Shown in pieces: positions 56,371-64,000 of a stretch of DNA of 64,000 nucleotides. The DNA is from Candidatus Fermentibacteraceae bacterium (lineage in GTDB: Bacteria > Fermentibacterota > Fermentibacteria > Fermentibacterales > JCC-6): positions 62,001 to 126,000 of the forward strand of contig JAMOUX010000013.1 in the NCBI GenBank assembly GCA_027067855.1, in the 5' to 3' direction. The translations under genes and the position numbers were made by a program. The notes beneath the pieces are model-generated. The model was given only the letters and a program-made list of their open reading frames with translations. It was not told the DNA's origin and made no database searches. Position 1 is the stretch's first letter. Every line of letters starts with the position of its first letter.

Positions 56371-57546
56371 ATGTTTTACGTGAGACTGTTCGTTTCCACA
56401 ATGCTGGCGGCGGGCTCCGGTTTCGTACCCATGACGCCTATCGGGGCGGAATGCATCCCGGTGATGCTGACCGTGGAAGGGGAGGATGAACTGGCGGAGT
56501 CCGCCTACGGACAATTGAAAAACGACATCGATTTTTCCGGGCTGCTGGTCACCGCCGATGACGGTTACGTCGAGGTTGATGTCTCCGTAGACAGAGATGT
56601 CGACGGATACCGTCTGACCGCCAGGGTGCTTTCCGGGGGTGAGCCTCTCATGGGCAGGGATTATACCGGCTCCAACTTCTATTCCATATGCCATGCCTTC
56701 GCGGACGACCTGGTATACGACCTCACCGGGGAACCGGGCATAGCCTCCTCCCTGCTTGCGTACGTGAACAGGAGCGATGACGGATATTCACTCATGGTGA
56801 AATCCCAGGATCCGAGGCCGCCCAGGACCATAATGTTCGACCGTGATGTGATAACCACTCCGGCTTGGTCTCCCGACGGGGACAGGATAGTGTTCACTTC
56901 ATACAGGTCGGGGAACGCGGATCTTTGGTGTTACGATTTCTCATCGGCCTCGGCGGTCAAGGTGCTCGACGTTCCAGGACTGAACTCCTCCCCGGCATGG
57001 AGTCCCGATGGAAGTATGGTGGTACTGACTCTTTCGAAGAACGGTAATTCGGACATTTACATGCTGGATATGCGGACCTCCGCCGTTACCAGGCTGACCA
57101 CCAGGGAGTCCATAGAGACATCACCCTGCTTCTCTCCCACGGGAAGGCAATTGGTTTTCACCAGTGACAGACTGGGGCATCCCCAGCTTTACGTGATGGA
57201 CAGCTCGGGGGGTACCGCCATGAGGGTAACCAGGTCTCACCGCTACTGCGACAGTCCGGCTTGGTCTCCCGACGGCGACAGGATAGCATACACGGCCCGG
57301 GTGGGCGGAGATTTCCACATATTTGTAATGAATGCCGACGGTTCCGACGTCAGGCAACTCACGTTCGAAGGCACGCTGAACGAGGACCCGGTATGGGGCC
57401 CTACCGGCAGGCACATAGCGTTCAGCAGCGACATGGGAGGTGGCAGGGATATATACGTTGTCGAGCTGAACGGTTTGACCATCAGGAGACTTACCGCGGG
57501 TGGCGACAATTATTGTCCCACGTGGGCGCCGTTGGGGTTCAGATGA
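56371..57546 (+). CDS. tolB: TolB periplasmic beta-propeller protein
   Basis: 391 residues. A weak signal-like start, the TolB N-terminal domain (about 30-135), then five to six PD40-type repeats, each with SPDG or SPTG (PAWSPDGDRIVFTSYRSGN, then PCFSPTGRQLVFTSDRLGHP and so on). TolB links TolA to Pal and outer-membrane proteins. It begins five bases after the tonB/tolA stop. Confidence 0.9.
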   Translation: MFYVRLFVSTMLAAGSGFVPMTPIGAECIPVMLTVEGEDELAESAYGQLKNDIDFSGLLVTADDGYVEVDVSVDRDVDGYRLTARVLSGGEPLMGRDYTGSNFYSICHAFADDLVYDLTGEPGIASSLLAYVNRSDDGYSLMVKSQDPRPPRTIMFDRDVITTPAWSPDGDRIVFTSYRSGNADLWCYDFSSASAVKVLDVPGLNSSPAWSPDGSMVVLTLSKNGNSDIYMLDMRTSAVTRLTTRESIETSPCFSPTGRQLVFTSDRLGHPQLYVMDSSGGTAMRVTRSHRYCDSPAWSPDGDRIAYTARVGGDFHIFVMNADGSDVRQLTFEGTLNEDPVWGPTGRHIAFSSDMGGGRDIYVVELNGLTIRRLTAGGDNYCPTWAPLGFR

Positions 57547-57572
57547 TCAGTGATTTCAAGGAGGACTGAATA

Positions 57573-58121
57573 GTGAAAAAATGGATATTGTGGTTCGTTA
57601 CGGTCACGATTATCATGACCGTTTTACTGCTTTCCGGTTCGGGATGCAGGCCTGATACCACCGTGCCCGCCGCCGATACGACCACGGTAGTGGTGGAGGA
57701 GGATGGCCTGTGCGATACCCTCACCGGTATATGGGAATCCGATACCCTGGAAACGACGGGAATGCTGCTCACCGTTCACCAGCAGAACCTGGAGGACGTG
57801 TTCTTCGAATACGACAGCTATGAACTGTCCGGGGAAGCCCTGGACGTACTTATGAAGAACGCTTCCTACATCATGGAAAACGAGGGATTCAGGGTTCTGG
57901 TGGAGGGACACTGCGACGAACGGGGCACCATAGACTATAACCTCTCTCTGGGAGAGAAAAGGGCGCTCGCCGTTTACGAATACCTCGTGAATTACGGAGT
58001 TCCCGCTGAAAGGCTGGAATACATAAGTTACGGTAAGGAAAGACCTTTTGATCCCGGGCACAACGAAAGAGCCTGGGCTGCGAACCGCCGGGTCCATTTC
58101 AGGGTCCTTCCCGGGAGGTAA
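57573..58121 (+). CDS. pal: Peptidoglycan-associated lipoprotein Pal
   Basis: 182 residues. A signal peptide runs to LLSGSGC; the residue three before the Cys is Gly, not the usual Leu/Val/Ile, so the lipobox is atypical. The OmpA-like domain (VFFEYDSYELSGEALDVLMK, VEGHCDERGTIDYNLSLGEK and the NRRVHF end) binds diaminopimelate in peptidoglycan. The GTG at 57573 follows AAGGAGG. Confidence 0.93.
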   Translation: MKKWILWFVTVTIIMTVLLLSGSGCRPDTTVPAADTTTVVVEEDGLCDTLTGIWESDTLETTGMLLTVHQQNLEDVFFEYDSYELSGEALDVLMKNASYIMENEGFRVLVEGHCDERGTIDYNLSLGEKRALAVYEYLVNYGVPAERLEYISYGKERPFDPGHNERAWAANRRVHFRVLPGR

Positions 58122-58123
58122 GC

Positions 58124-58801
58124 ATGAGAATGACGGGTGTCCTGACCGTTACAGGAGTGTTGTTACTTACAGGGTGCCTGGGTTTCTGGGTTCATACTCC
58201 GGAGGAAATAGAAGACATTTCTTCGAAACAGGAAACGATGAGGAACGACCTGGTCATGCTCAGGGAAGCCGTCGGCACCAACGAGAACCTGTTGAGAGGA
58301 CTGCAGGCCCAGTCCGGAACCAGGACCCTCGACCTGGTTGAGCGCCTGTCGGCGTTGGCCGATGAACTGGACCTTGCGCTTGCCCGCCTGGGCAATACGG
58401 GTGTCGTCAATTCCCGGGGGGATACGACCGCCTCGCCCGGGGCGCAGGTCATATTCGACGAGGCCTACGACCAGTTTCAACGGGGCGGCTTCGAGATAGC
58501 GGCCGAGGGATTCCGGGAACTGTACACCAAGTATCCCTCATCTCCCCTGGCGGACGACGCGTTCTACTACATGGCCATCTGCTGGGAGGAAACCGGTTCC
58601 CCGCACCGGGCGGTGGAGGACCTGGTGGCACTCAGCTATCTTTACCCCGATTCGGAATGGGCTCCGGGAGCACTTTTCAGGGCTGCCGACATTTATGGCT
58701 CCCATGGAGCTTCGAGCGACAGGGATCGTCTGTTCGACCTGCTGCTGGAAAGGTATCCCGAAAGCGATGAAGCCGCACTAGTGAGGGAATTACGAGGATA
58801 G
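58124..58801 (+). CDS. cpoB: CpoB/YbgF-like TPR lipoprotein of the Tol-Pal operon
   Basis: 225 residues. Lipobox LLLTGC at the N-terminus, a coiled-coil part (about 30-85) and C-terminal TPR repeats (FDEAYDQFQRGGFEIAAEGF, then DDAFYYMAICWEETGSPHRA). CpoB tunes TolA and penicillin-binding protein activity in E. coli, where it is periplasmic without a lipid; here it should be a lipoprotein. The stop overlaps a terminator hairpin. Confidence 0.85.
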   Translation: MRMTGVLTVTGVLLLTGCLGFWVHTPEEIEDISSKQETMRNDLVMLREAVGTNENLLRGLQAQSGTRTLDLVERLSALADELDLALARLGNTGVVNSRGDTTASPGAQVIFDEAYDQFQRGGFEIAAEGFRELYTKYPSSPLADDAFYYMAICWEETGSPHRAVEDLVALSYLYPDSEWAPGALFRAADIYGSHGASSDRDRLFDLLLERYPESDEAALVRELRG

Positions 58802-58815
58802 TACTCCTCTTTTTT
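58794..58815 (+). terminator. Short intrinsic terminator at the end of the tol-pal operon
   Basis: GAGGA (58794-58798) and TCCTC (58805-58809) pair around six bases, followed by six T. The cpoB stop lies in the loop. The -35 of the next promoter begins inside the T-run. Confidence 0.6.
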
Positions 58816-58842
58816 GACTTGGAAGGGCTCTCAAAGCATATT
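58814..58842 (+). promoter_or_regulatory. Probable promoter for tRNA-Leu(TAG) and tig-clpP-clpX
   Basis: TTGACT (58814-58819), 17 bases, CATATT (58837-58842). The -35 is strong and the -10 matches at four of six. The start should lie near 58849, 17 bases before the tRNA. Confidence 0.5.
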
Positions 58843-58865
58843 TCCTTGTTATTTCCTGGAAACAT

Positions 58866-58951
58866 GCGGGAGTGGCGGAATTGGCAGACGCGCCAGATTT
58901 AGGATCTGGTAAGCTATGCTTGTGGGGGTTCAAGTCCCCCCTCTCGCACCA
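58866..58951 (+). tRNA. tRNA-Leu (TAG)
   Basis: An 86-base class II tRNA with acceptor arms GCGGGAG and CTCTCGC (one G-T). The stem CCAGA/TCTGG closes the loop TTTAGGA, giving anticodon TAG. Discriminator A; encoded CCA ends at 58951, the first base of an in-frame ATG that is not the tig start. Confidence 0.95.
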
Positions 58952-58980
58952 TGTATCTGAAACGGCGGGAAGCATTCGTC

Positions 58981-60255
58981 ATGTATGAAATCGTGAAATC
59001 CGAGGGAAACGAAAGAACGGTCAGGTTCACCGAAACGGCGGAGCGGGTGAACGAACTGTTCGATAAGATCCGCAAGCAGATATCCAAGGATCTGGACCTC
59101 CCGGGGTTCAGACCGGGCAAGATTCCTAAATCCATCATCGACAAGCGTTACGGTAACATTATAAAGGCCGAGGTGGCTGATACCATAAGGCACGAGCTGA
59201 CTTCGAAGCTCCTCGACGAGCAGGATTGGATACTGGATGATTCGGAAAACCGGGGGGATCAGGAGATGCCCGTGGAGGACAGCCCTTACTCCTTTCACCT
59301 GACGTTTTCCCTCTTTGAAACTCCCGAGCCCTCCGAACTTGACGACATTACCGTGGAGGTGCCCCTTCCGGATCTGGAAAAGGAAGTGGACGAGGCCTTG
59401 GATTCCCTTCGCGAGAAGATGATAAGTTTCGAAACGGTGAACAGACCTTCCGAATCCGGGGATCTCGTGGTACTGGAAGTGGTGCGGGAAGGAACGAACG
59501 AAGCTCCTCAGGAGTTCAGCATCAGGGTAGGCGAGTCCCACCTGGGACCGGGCTTTGACGACCTGGTCAGTGGGGTGGAAGCGGGTCATACCTTTTCGGC
59601 GAGAATGCGGGACCGGGAAGACGGAGAAAATCCTATTCACCACTTCAGGGTCAAAGAAGTGAAACGACCCCTGTTGCCCGAACTGAACGATGAATTTGCG
59701 GAGAAGGTGGCGGGTCTGAAGAGCATGGAGGAACTGAGATCCGAACTGGAGAAGGCCGCCGAGAACAGGCACCGCCAGGAAGTGGATTACCTGAAGAAAC
59801 GGGCTCTTATAGACAAGCTATTGGAGACTAATCCCTTCGATCCTCCCAAGTACATGGTGGATAATCTCACCAGAGATTACCTTAACAGGTTGGGAGAGGA
59901 AACGCCCGGCGAGAATACCGTGTCTGCGGCCAGGGAATTGGCGAGAGACAAGGTAAGGGAGTTCCTGATCCTGAGAGCCTTCGCTGAGAAAGAAAATATC
60001 CAGGTGTCCCGGGAGGAGGTGGAGAAGGAGAAAGATCCCGCGGAATCCGCCGCCTCCGTTGCCGACAGGCTCCGGAATGCCAAGGTCATGGAACTTCTAC
60101 TGGGAAAAGTGAATATCGTAGAGAAGAAGAAGGATGACGGGAAAACCGGGAGCGATGGAGAGGATTCCCCGTCTTCCTCCTGGGAATGGGAACCGGTGAA
60201 CCGGGAAGCTTCCTGCGGGGAGGATGGCGGCCCCGGTGATGAAGGGGAGGCGTGA
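58981..60255 (+). CDS. tig: Trigger factor
   Basis: 424 residues. The ribosome-binding tail has the signature GFRPGKIP (usual GFRxGKxP), then the PPIase-like domain ([32 protein letters not shown]) and the helical C-terminal chaperone domain. The last 45 or so residues are low-complexity and acidic ([15 protein letters not shown] and beyond), longer than usual. I start at the ATG at 58981 with GGGAAG upstream; an ATG at 58951 is in frame but lies on the tRNA 3' end. Operon with clpP and clpX, as in many bacteria. Confidence 0.9.
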   Translation: MYEIVKSEGNERTVRFTETAERVNELFDKIRKQISKDLDLPGFRPGKIPKSIIDKRYGNIIKAEVADTIRHELTSKLLDEQDWILDDSENRGDQEMPVEDSPYSFHLTFSLFETPEPSELDDITVEVPLPDLEKEVDEALDSLREKMISFETVNRPSESGDLVVLEVVREGTNEAPQEFSIRVGESHLGPGFDDLVSGVEAGHTFSARMRDREDGENPIHHFRVKEVKRPLLPELNDEFAEKVAGLKSMEELRSELEKAAENRHRQEVDYLKKRALIDKLLETNPFDPPKYMVDNLTRDYLNRLGEETPGENTVSAARELARDKVREFLILRAFAEKENIQVSREEVEKEKDPAESAASVADRLRNAKVMELLLGKVNIVEKKKDDGKTGSDGEDSPSSSWEWEPVNREASCGEDGGPGDEGEA

Positions 60256-60839
60256 TGGCTTTCATTCCTTTCGTTGTGGAACGTGAGGGCAGCAGGGAAC
60301 GGTCCTACGACATCTATTCCCGCCTTCTCAAGGAACGTATAGTTTTCCTGGGGGATACCCTGAACAGTCAGGTGGCCAACCTGGTGGTGGCACAGTTGCT
60401 TTTCCTGGAGGGAGAGGATCCCAACAAGGATATCAACATGTACATAAACAGCCCGGGGGGCGTCGTATCCGCGGGACTTGCCATTTACGATACCATGCAG
60501 TTCATCAAGCCTCCGGTAGCCACTTTCTGCATGGGAACGGCGGCCAGTATGGCGGCCATGCTTCTGGCGGCGGGCGCCGAAGGCAAGCGTAACATCCTGC
60601 CGCACGCCAGGGTGATGATTCATCAACCAATGGGAGGAGTCCAGGGACAGGCCAGTGATATAGAGATAGAAGCCAAGGAGATCATGAAACTCAGAAAGAA
60701 TCTTAACGAGATCCTGGCCGAACATACGGGTCAACCCTTGGAACGGATCGAGAAGGATTCCGACAGGAACTTCTGGATGGCCCCCGGGGAAGCCATGGAA
60801 TACGGTATCGTGGACAACGTACTCTCCACCAGGAGTTGA
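60255..60839 (+). CDS. clpP: ATP-dependent Clp protease proteolytic subunit
   Basis: 194 residues. Catalytic triad S98 (GTAASMAAM), H123 (MIHQP) and D168 (EKDSDRN). The 14-mer serine protease works with ClpX, encoded next. The ATG at 60255 overlaps the tig stop and has GGGAGG four bases upstream. Confidence 0.96.
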   Translation: MAFIPFVVEREGSRERSYDIYSRLLKERIVFLGDTLNSQVANLVVAQLLFLEGEDPNKDINMYINSPGGVVSAGLAIYDTMQFIKPPVATFCMGTAASMAAMLLAAGAEGKRNILPHARVMIHQPMGGVQGQASDIEIEAKEIMKLRKNLNEILAEHTGQPLERIEKDSDRNFWMAPGEAMEYGIVDNVLSTRS

Positions 60840-60847
60840 CGGGACGA

Positions 60848-62098
60848 ATGGGCAAGGACAAGAGATGTTCGTTTTGCGGCAGACCCATAGATGAGGTGCG
60901 CCAGCTCATCCAGGGAGCCGGCGGAGTACACATCTGTGACGAGTGCGTAAGATACTGCAGTGAACTGGTGGACCTGGACGCAACCCCCGAGTTAACCTCT
61001 TCGGACTTCCTGGAGGAGAGGGATCTTCCCACTCCCCAGGAAATAAAAAGGCAGCTGGACGAGTACGTGGTTGGACAGGAACAGGCCAAAAAGGTCCTGG
61101 CCGTAGCAGTATACAACCACTATAAGAGGTTACGTACATCCGGGGAAGCTTCCGATGTTGAACTGGAAAAGAGCAATATCCTGCTGCTGGGACCTACCGG
61201 GGTAGGTAAGACCCTCCTGGCCAAGACCCTGGCCAGGATACTGGACGTTCCCTTCGCTATAGCCGACGCCACCACGTTGACCGAGGCGGGTTACGTGGGA
61301 GAAGACGTGGAAAACATTCTTCTCCGGCTGCTGCAGGTCACCGATCTGGATGTGGGCGCCGCCCAGCAGGGAATTATCTACATAGATGAGATAGACAAGA
61401 TATCCAGGAAATCGGAGAATCCTTCCATTACCCGCGACGTATCGGGGGAGGGAGTTCAACAGGCGCTCCTGAAGATTATAGAGGGAACCGTAGCCAGCGT
61501 ACCGCCCCAGGGCGGGAGAAAACATCCTTACCAGGAAAACATATTGGTGGACACCTCCAACATACTCTTCATATGCGGTGGAGCTTTCAACGGTCTGGAA
61601 AAGATAGTGGAAAGACGGATCAAAAAAAGTGCCCTGGGGTTCGGCGCATCTATTGAAGGAAGTACCCGACCCGCTGGAAAGATCCTTTCCAGGGTGGAGT
61701 CCCACGATCTCGTCAAGTTCGGATTAGTTCCGGAACTGGTGGGCAGATTGCCGGTACTGGTAACCCTGGAGGACCTGGAAGTCCGGGACCTGGTGAAGGT
61801 GCTCACCCAGCCGAAGAATGCTTTGGTTCGCCAGTACGAGTACCTATTCAGTCTGGAAGGCGTGGAACTGGTCTTTACTCCCGGTGCCTTGGAAGCGGTG
61901 GCCGCGAGGGCGAAGGAGGCCGGAAGCGGAGCCAGGGGGTTGCGGTCGGTCATGGAGGACGTTCTTCTGGAAACCATGTATGAACTTCCCGGTATGACCG
62001 AAGTCGATAAGGTGGAAATATCTCCCCGGGTGATCAGGGGAGAGGCCCCCCCCCGGATCATCAAGAACCAACGGGAGAAGACCGGCAGGACAGGATAG
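60848..62098 (+). CDS. clpX: ATP-dependent Clp protease ATPase subunit ClpX
   Basis: 416 residues. N-terminal zinc domain with C7, C10, C30 and C33; Walker A GPTGVGKT (115-122); Walker B with IIYIDEIDK (D180, E181); pore loop GYVG (148-151); and an LGF tripeptide in [10 protein letters not shown] where the ClpP-docking loop lies. It unfolds tagged proteins and feeds ClpP. The ATG at 60848 gives the usual start; a TTG at 60836 is in frame but sits on AGGAG. Confidence 0.97.
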   Translation: MGKDKRCSFCGRPIDEVRQLIQGAGGVHICDECVRYCSELVDLDATPELTSSDFLEERDLPTPQEIKRQLDEYVVGQEQAKKVLAVAVYNHYKRLRTSGEASDVELEKSNILLLGPTGVGKTLLAKTLARILDVPFAIADATTLTEAGYVGEDVENILLRLLQVTDLDVGAAQQGIIYIDEIDKISRKSENPSITRDVSGEGVQQALLKIIEGTVASVPPQGGRKHPYQENILVDTSNILFICGGAFNGLEKIVERRIKKSALGFGASIEGSTRPAGKILSRVESHDLVKFGLVPELVGRLPVLVTLEDLEVRDLVKVLTQPKNALVRQYEYLFSLEGVELVFTPGALEAVAARAKEAGSGARGLRSVMEDVLLETMYELPGMTEVDKVEISPRVIRGEAPPRIIKNQREKTGRTG

Positions 62099-62109
62099 GC
62101 GGGTGTTCC

Positions 62110-62676
62110 ATGCCACCTCTGGATGTCAGGTTCGTAAGGAGTTGTCCCGGTCCGGAACACCTTCCTTCCGACGGCAGGCCGGAAGTTTGTCTCGCGGGCC
62201 GGTCGAACGTGGGCAAGTCGTCCCTGCTCAACAGTCTTGCCGGCGGGCGCAAAATCGCCAGAACCAGCTCCAGGCCGGGGTGTACGCAATATCTTAACAT
62301 CTACTCCGTAGGTGAATCCTTTTACTTCGTGGACCTTCCGGGATACGGGTACGCCAAGGCTCCCGCGGGGATGCGTTCACGCTGGTCGGACTGGATAGCC
62401 GGGTACCTTTCCGGCAGGAGCGTGCTCAGGGGGACGGTGCTGCTGGTTGACGCCAGGCATCCCTGTTTGCCCAACGACATGGAGATGGTGGAATTCCTTA
62501 AGGATATAGGAAAACCTTACATCGTGGCTCTCACGAAATCCGACAAGCTGTCGGGCAACAAGCTTGCCTCGACCGTTCGAAAGGCACAGGATATGGGGCC
62601 GGTGATACCGGTATCGTCCGTTACCGGTCGGGGTATCGACCGGCTCAAGGGCTGGATTTTCCAGGCCGTGGGATGA
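62110..62676 (+). CDS. engB: Ribosome biogenesis GTPase EngB (YsxC/YihA)
   Basis: 188 residues. G1 GRSNVGKSSLLN (30-41), G3 DLPGYGYA (75-82), and TKSD (G4). EngB assists late 50S assembly. A short N-terminal segment precedes the G domain, as usual. The gene starts 11 bases after clpX. Confidence 0.94.
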   Translation: MPPLDVRFVRSCPGPEHLPSDGRPEVCLAGRSNVGKSSLLNSLAGGRKIARTSSRPGCTQYLNIYSVGESFYFVDLPGYGYAKAPAGMRSRWSDWIAGYLSGRSVLRGTVLLVDARHPCLPNDMEMVEFLKDIGKPYIVALTKSDKLSGNKLASTVRKAQDMGPVIPVSSVTGRGIDRLKGWIFQAVG

Positions 62677-62701
62677 CAGTGCCCTGCAGGGAGGATTTTT
62701 C

Positions 62702-63976
62702 ATGTCTCTGTCGATTCTGATTGGTATGCAGTGGGGGGATGAAGGCAAAGGCAAGATAGTCGACAAACTGGCGGATGGAGCTGCGGCCGTGGCCAGGTTC
62801 TCCGGAGGTGCCAACGCGGGGCATACCGTCGTGGCCGGAATGGATAGGATAGCATTGCACCAGCTTCCCAGCGGGATACTGAGACCGGGAGTGATCGGGA
62901 TAATAGGTGCATCGTGCGTCCTGGATCCCATCGCCCTGGCCCGGGAGGCGCGGGATCTCGAGGCGATGGGGATCAAGGTTGAGGACAGGTTGGTGATATC
63001 GGGCAAGGTCCATCTGGTGCACCCGGCGGCCAGGTATTTCGAGAGGGCCGCTGAAGAGGCGGCCGGCAACGTGGCTGTGGGAACCACCATGAGGGGGATA
63101 GGTCCCACCTACGTTTCCAAGTTTTCCCGCCGAGGTCTCAGGTTGGAAGATGCCGCCGTAGAGGCTGATTTCGTACGAAGATCCATGACCGTCGCCGAGG
63201 AGTGCATCGAAGAGCTGGGTCTCGAGGGCGGGAAGGCGAAAAGTCTCATGGAGGAAACCGGAGAATTCGAGGGCAATACCCTGAAACTGGTTTCCAGGGC
63301 CACGGATGTGTCCATGGTGATAGAAGATATACTGGATTCCGGGGGTACCGTCATAGCCGAGGGGGCCCAGGGGACGATGCTGGATCCCGATCACGGCACT
63401 TACCCGTTCGTGACCTGCGGCTCCTGCGTTTCCGGGGCGGCATGCGTCAGCTTGGGAGTGGGACCCACCATGGTCGACGAGATCGTGGGAGTGATGAAGG
63501 CCTACACCACCAGGGTGGGTAATGGTCCTTTCCCCACGGAACTGGACGACGATACGGGACAGGCGCTGCGGGAGAAGGGCAATGAATACGGTGCCACAAC
63601 CGGTAGACCCAGGAGGTGCGGATGGTTCGACGGCGTGCTGGCCAGGTATGCCGCCCGGCTGAACGGCTGTACTTGGACTGTGCTTACCCTCCTCGACGTG
63701 CTCAGCGGTTTCCCTGAATTGAAGATATGTACCAAGTACAGGCTTGATCCCGAGGTGGAGCTTTCGCTGTTCGAAACCGGCGCCAGGCTGGGAAAACATA
63801 TTCCGGTTTACGAAACACTGCCCGGATGGGAAGAGGACATAGCCGGGGAAACCCGCTGGGAATCTTTGCCGGAAAATGCCAGGAAGTACGTCCTGTTCAT
63901 AGAACACCTGACGGGAGTGCGCATCGGGGCGATTTCCACCGGGCCGGGCAGGGAGGACCTGATCTGGAGAACGTAG
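62702..63976 (+). CDS. purA: Adenylosuccinate synthetase
   Basis: 424 residues, complete at both ends. Makes adenylosuccinate from IMP, GTP and Asp in AMP synthesis. The N-terminal GMQWGDEGKGKIVDK, then NAGHTVV, GTTMRGIGPTY, EGAQGTMLDPDHGTYPFVT and the RPRRCGWFDGVLARYAARLN segment are all intact. GGGAGG precedes the ATG. Only 24 bases of the window follow the stop. Confidence 0.97.
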   Translation: MSLSILIGMQWGDEGKGKIVDKLADGAAAVARFSGGANAGHTVVAGMDRIALHQLPSGILRPGVIGIIGASCVLDPIALAREARDLEAMGIKVEDRLVISGKVHLVHPAARYFERAAEEAAGNVAVGTTMRGIGPTYVSKFSRRGLRLEDAAVEADFVRRSMTVAEECIEELGLEGGKAKSLMEETGEFEGNTLKLVSRATDVSMVIEDILDSGGTVIAEGAQGTMLDPDHGTYPFVTCGSCVSGAACVSLGVGPTMVDEIVGVMKAYTTRVGNGPFPTELDDDTGQALREKGNEYGATTGRPRRCGWFDGVLARYAARLNGCTWTVLTLLDVLSGFPELKICTKYRLDPEVELSLFETGARLGKHIPVYETLPGWEEDIAGETRWESLPENARKYVLFIEHLTGVRIGAISTGPGREDLIWRT

Positions 63977-64000
63977 GCCTTTTCGACACCCATTGCCACT

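Overview
The window is about 64 kb of a bacterial chromosome of moderately high GC from a cell with two membranes. The evidence for an outer membrane is a full tolQ-tolR-tonB/tolA-tolB-pal-cpoB cluster, a Wza-type polysaccharide exporter, an outer-membrane beta-barrel with C-terminal Phe, and lipoprotein signal peptides. RpoB and RpoC carry the coiled-coil (beta i9-like) and SI3-like insertions seen in E. coli and many other Gram-negative phyla. Highly expressed genes favour AGG for Arg and use ATA freely for Ile. I cannot name the organism. An FCB-related or candidate-phylum lineage (for example Fermentibacteria-like) would fit, but that is a guess from protein style only.

Bases 1-13.2 kb are mixed: the end of an EPS export operon (Wza-like, Wzz-like), a Gate-domain membrane protein, CCA-adding enzyme, a beta-barrel/MscS pair, glycosyltransferase-aspartokinase-UppP, a decayed gene, and a MacB/LolD-type ABC transporter next to a lipoprotein. 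A near-consensus sigma70 promoter at 13332-13360 then opens a single-direction block to 45.8 kb: tRNA-Thr/Tyr/Gly/Thr, tuf, rpmG, tRNA-Trp, secE, nusG, rplK-A-J-L, rpoB, rpoC, rpsL, rpsG, fusA, the S10 and spc gene sets, secY, adk, map, infA, rpmJ, rpsM, rpsK, rpoA, rplQ, pfkA. It joins the beta, str, S10, spc and alpha operons; rpsD, usually between rpsK and rpoA, is missing here.

From 45.8 to 54.2 kb lie a small Cys-rich protein, Gph phosphatase, a PGRP-type amidase, secG with tRNA-Leu, a secreted glucosaminidase whose promoter predicts a leaderless mRNA, a double-receiver hybrid histidine kinase, and a glycosyltransferase/flippase pair. From 54.6 to 64 kb come the Tol-Pal operon, tRNA-Leu(TAG), tig-clpP-clpX, engB and purA.

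The most unusual object is in rpoC. The SI3-like part of beta-prime holds an extra ~195-residue domain (about residues 1092-1286) that resembles by eye an AAA_16/STAND-type P-loop ATPase with ruined Walker motifs: a pseudo-ATPase nested inside RNA polymerase. A second oddity is a tRNA-Leu with anticodon AAG, which implies A34-to-inosine editing outside the usual tRNA-Arg(ACG).
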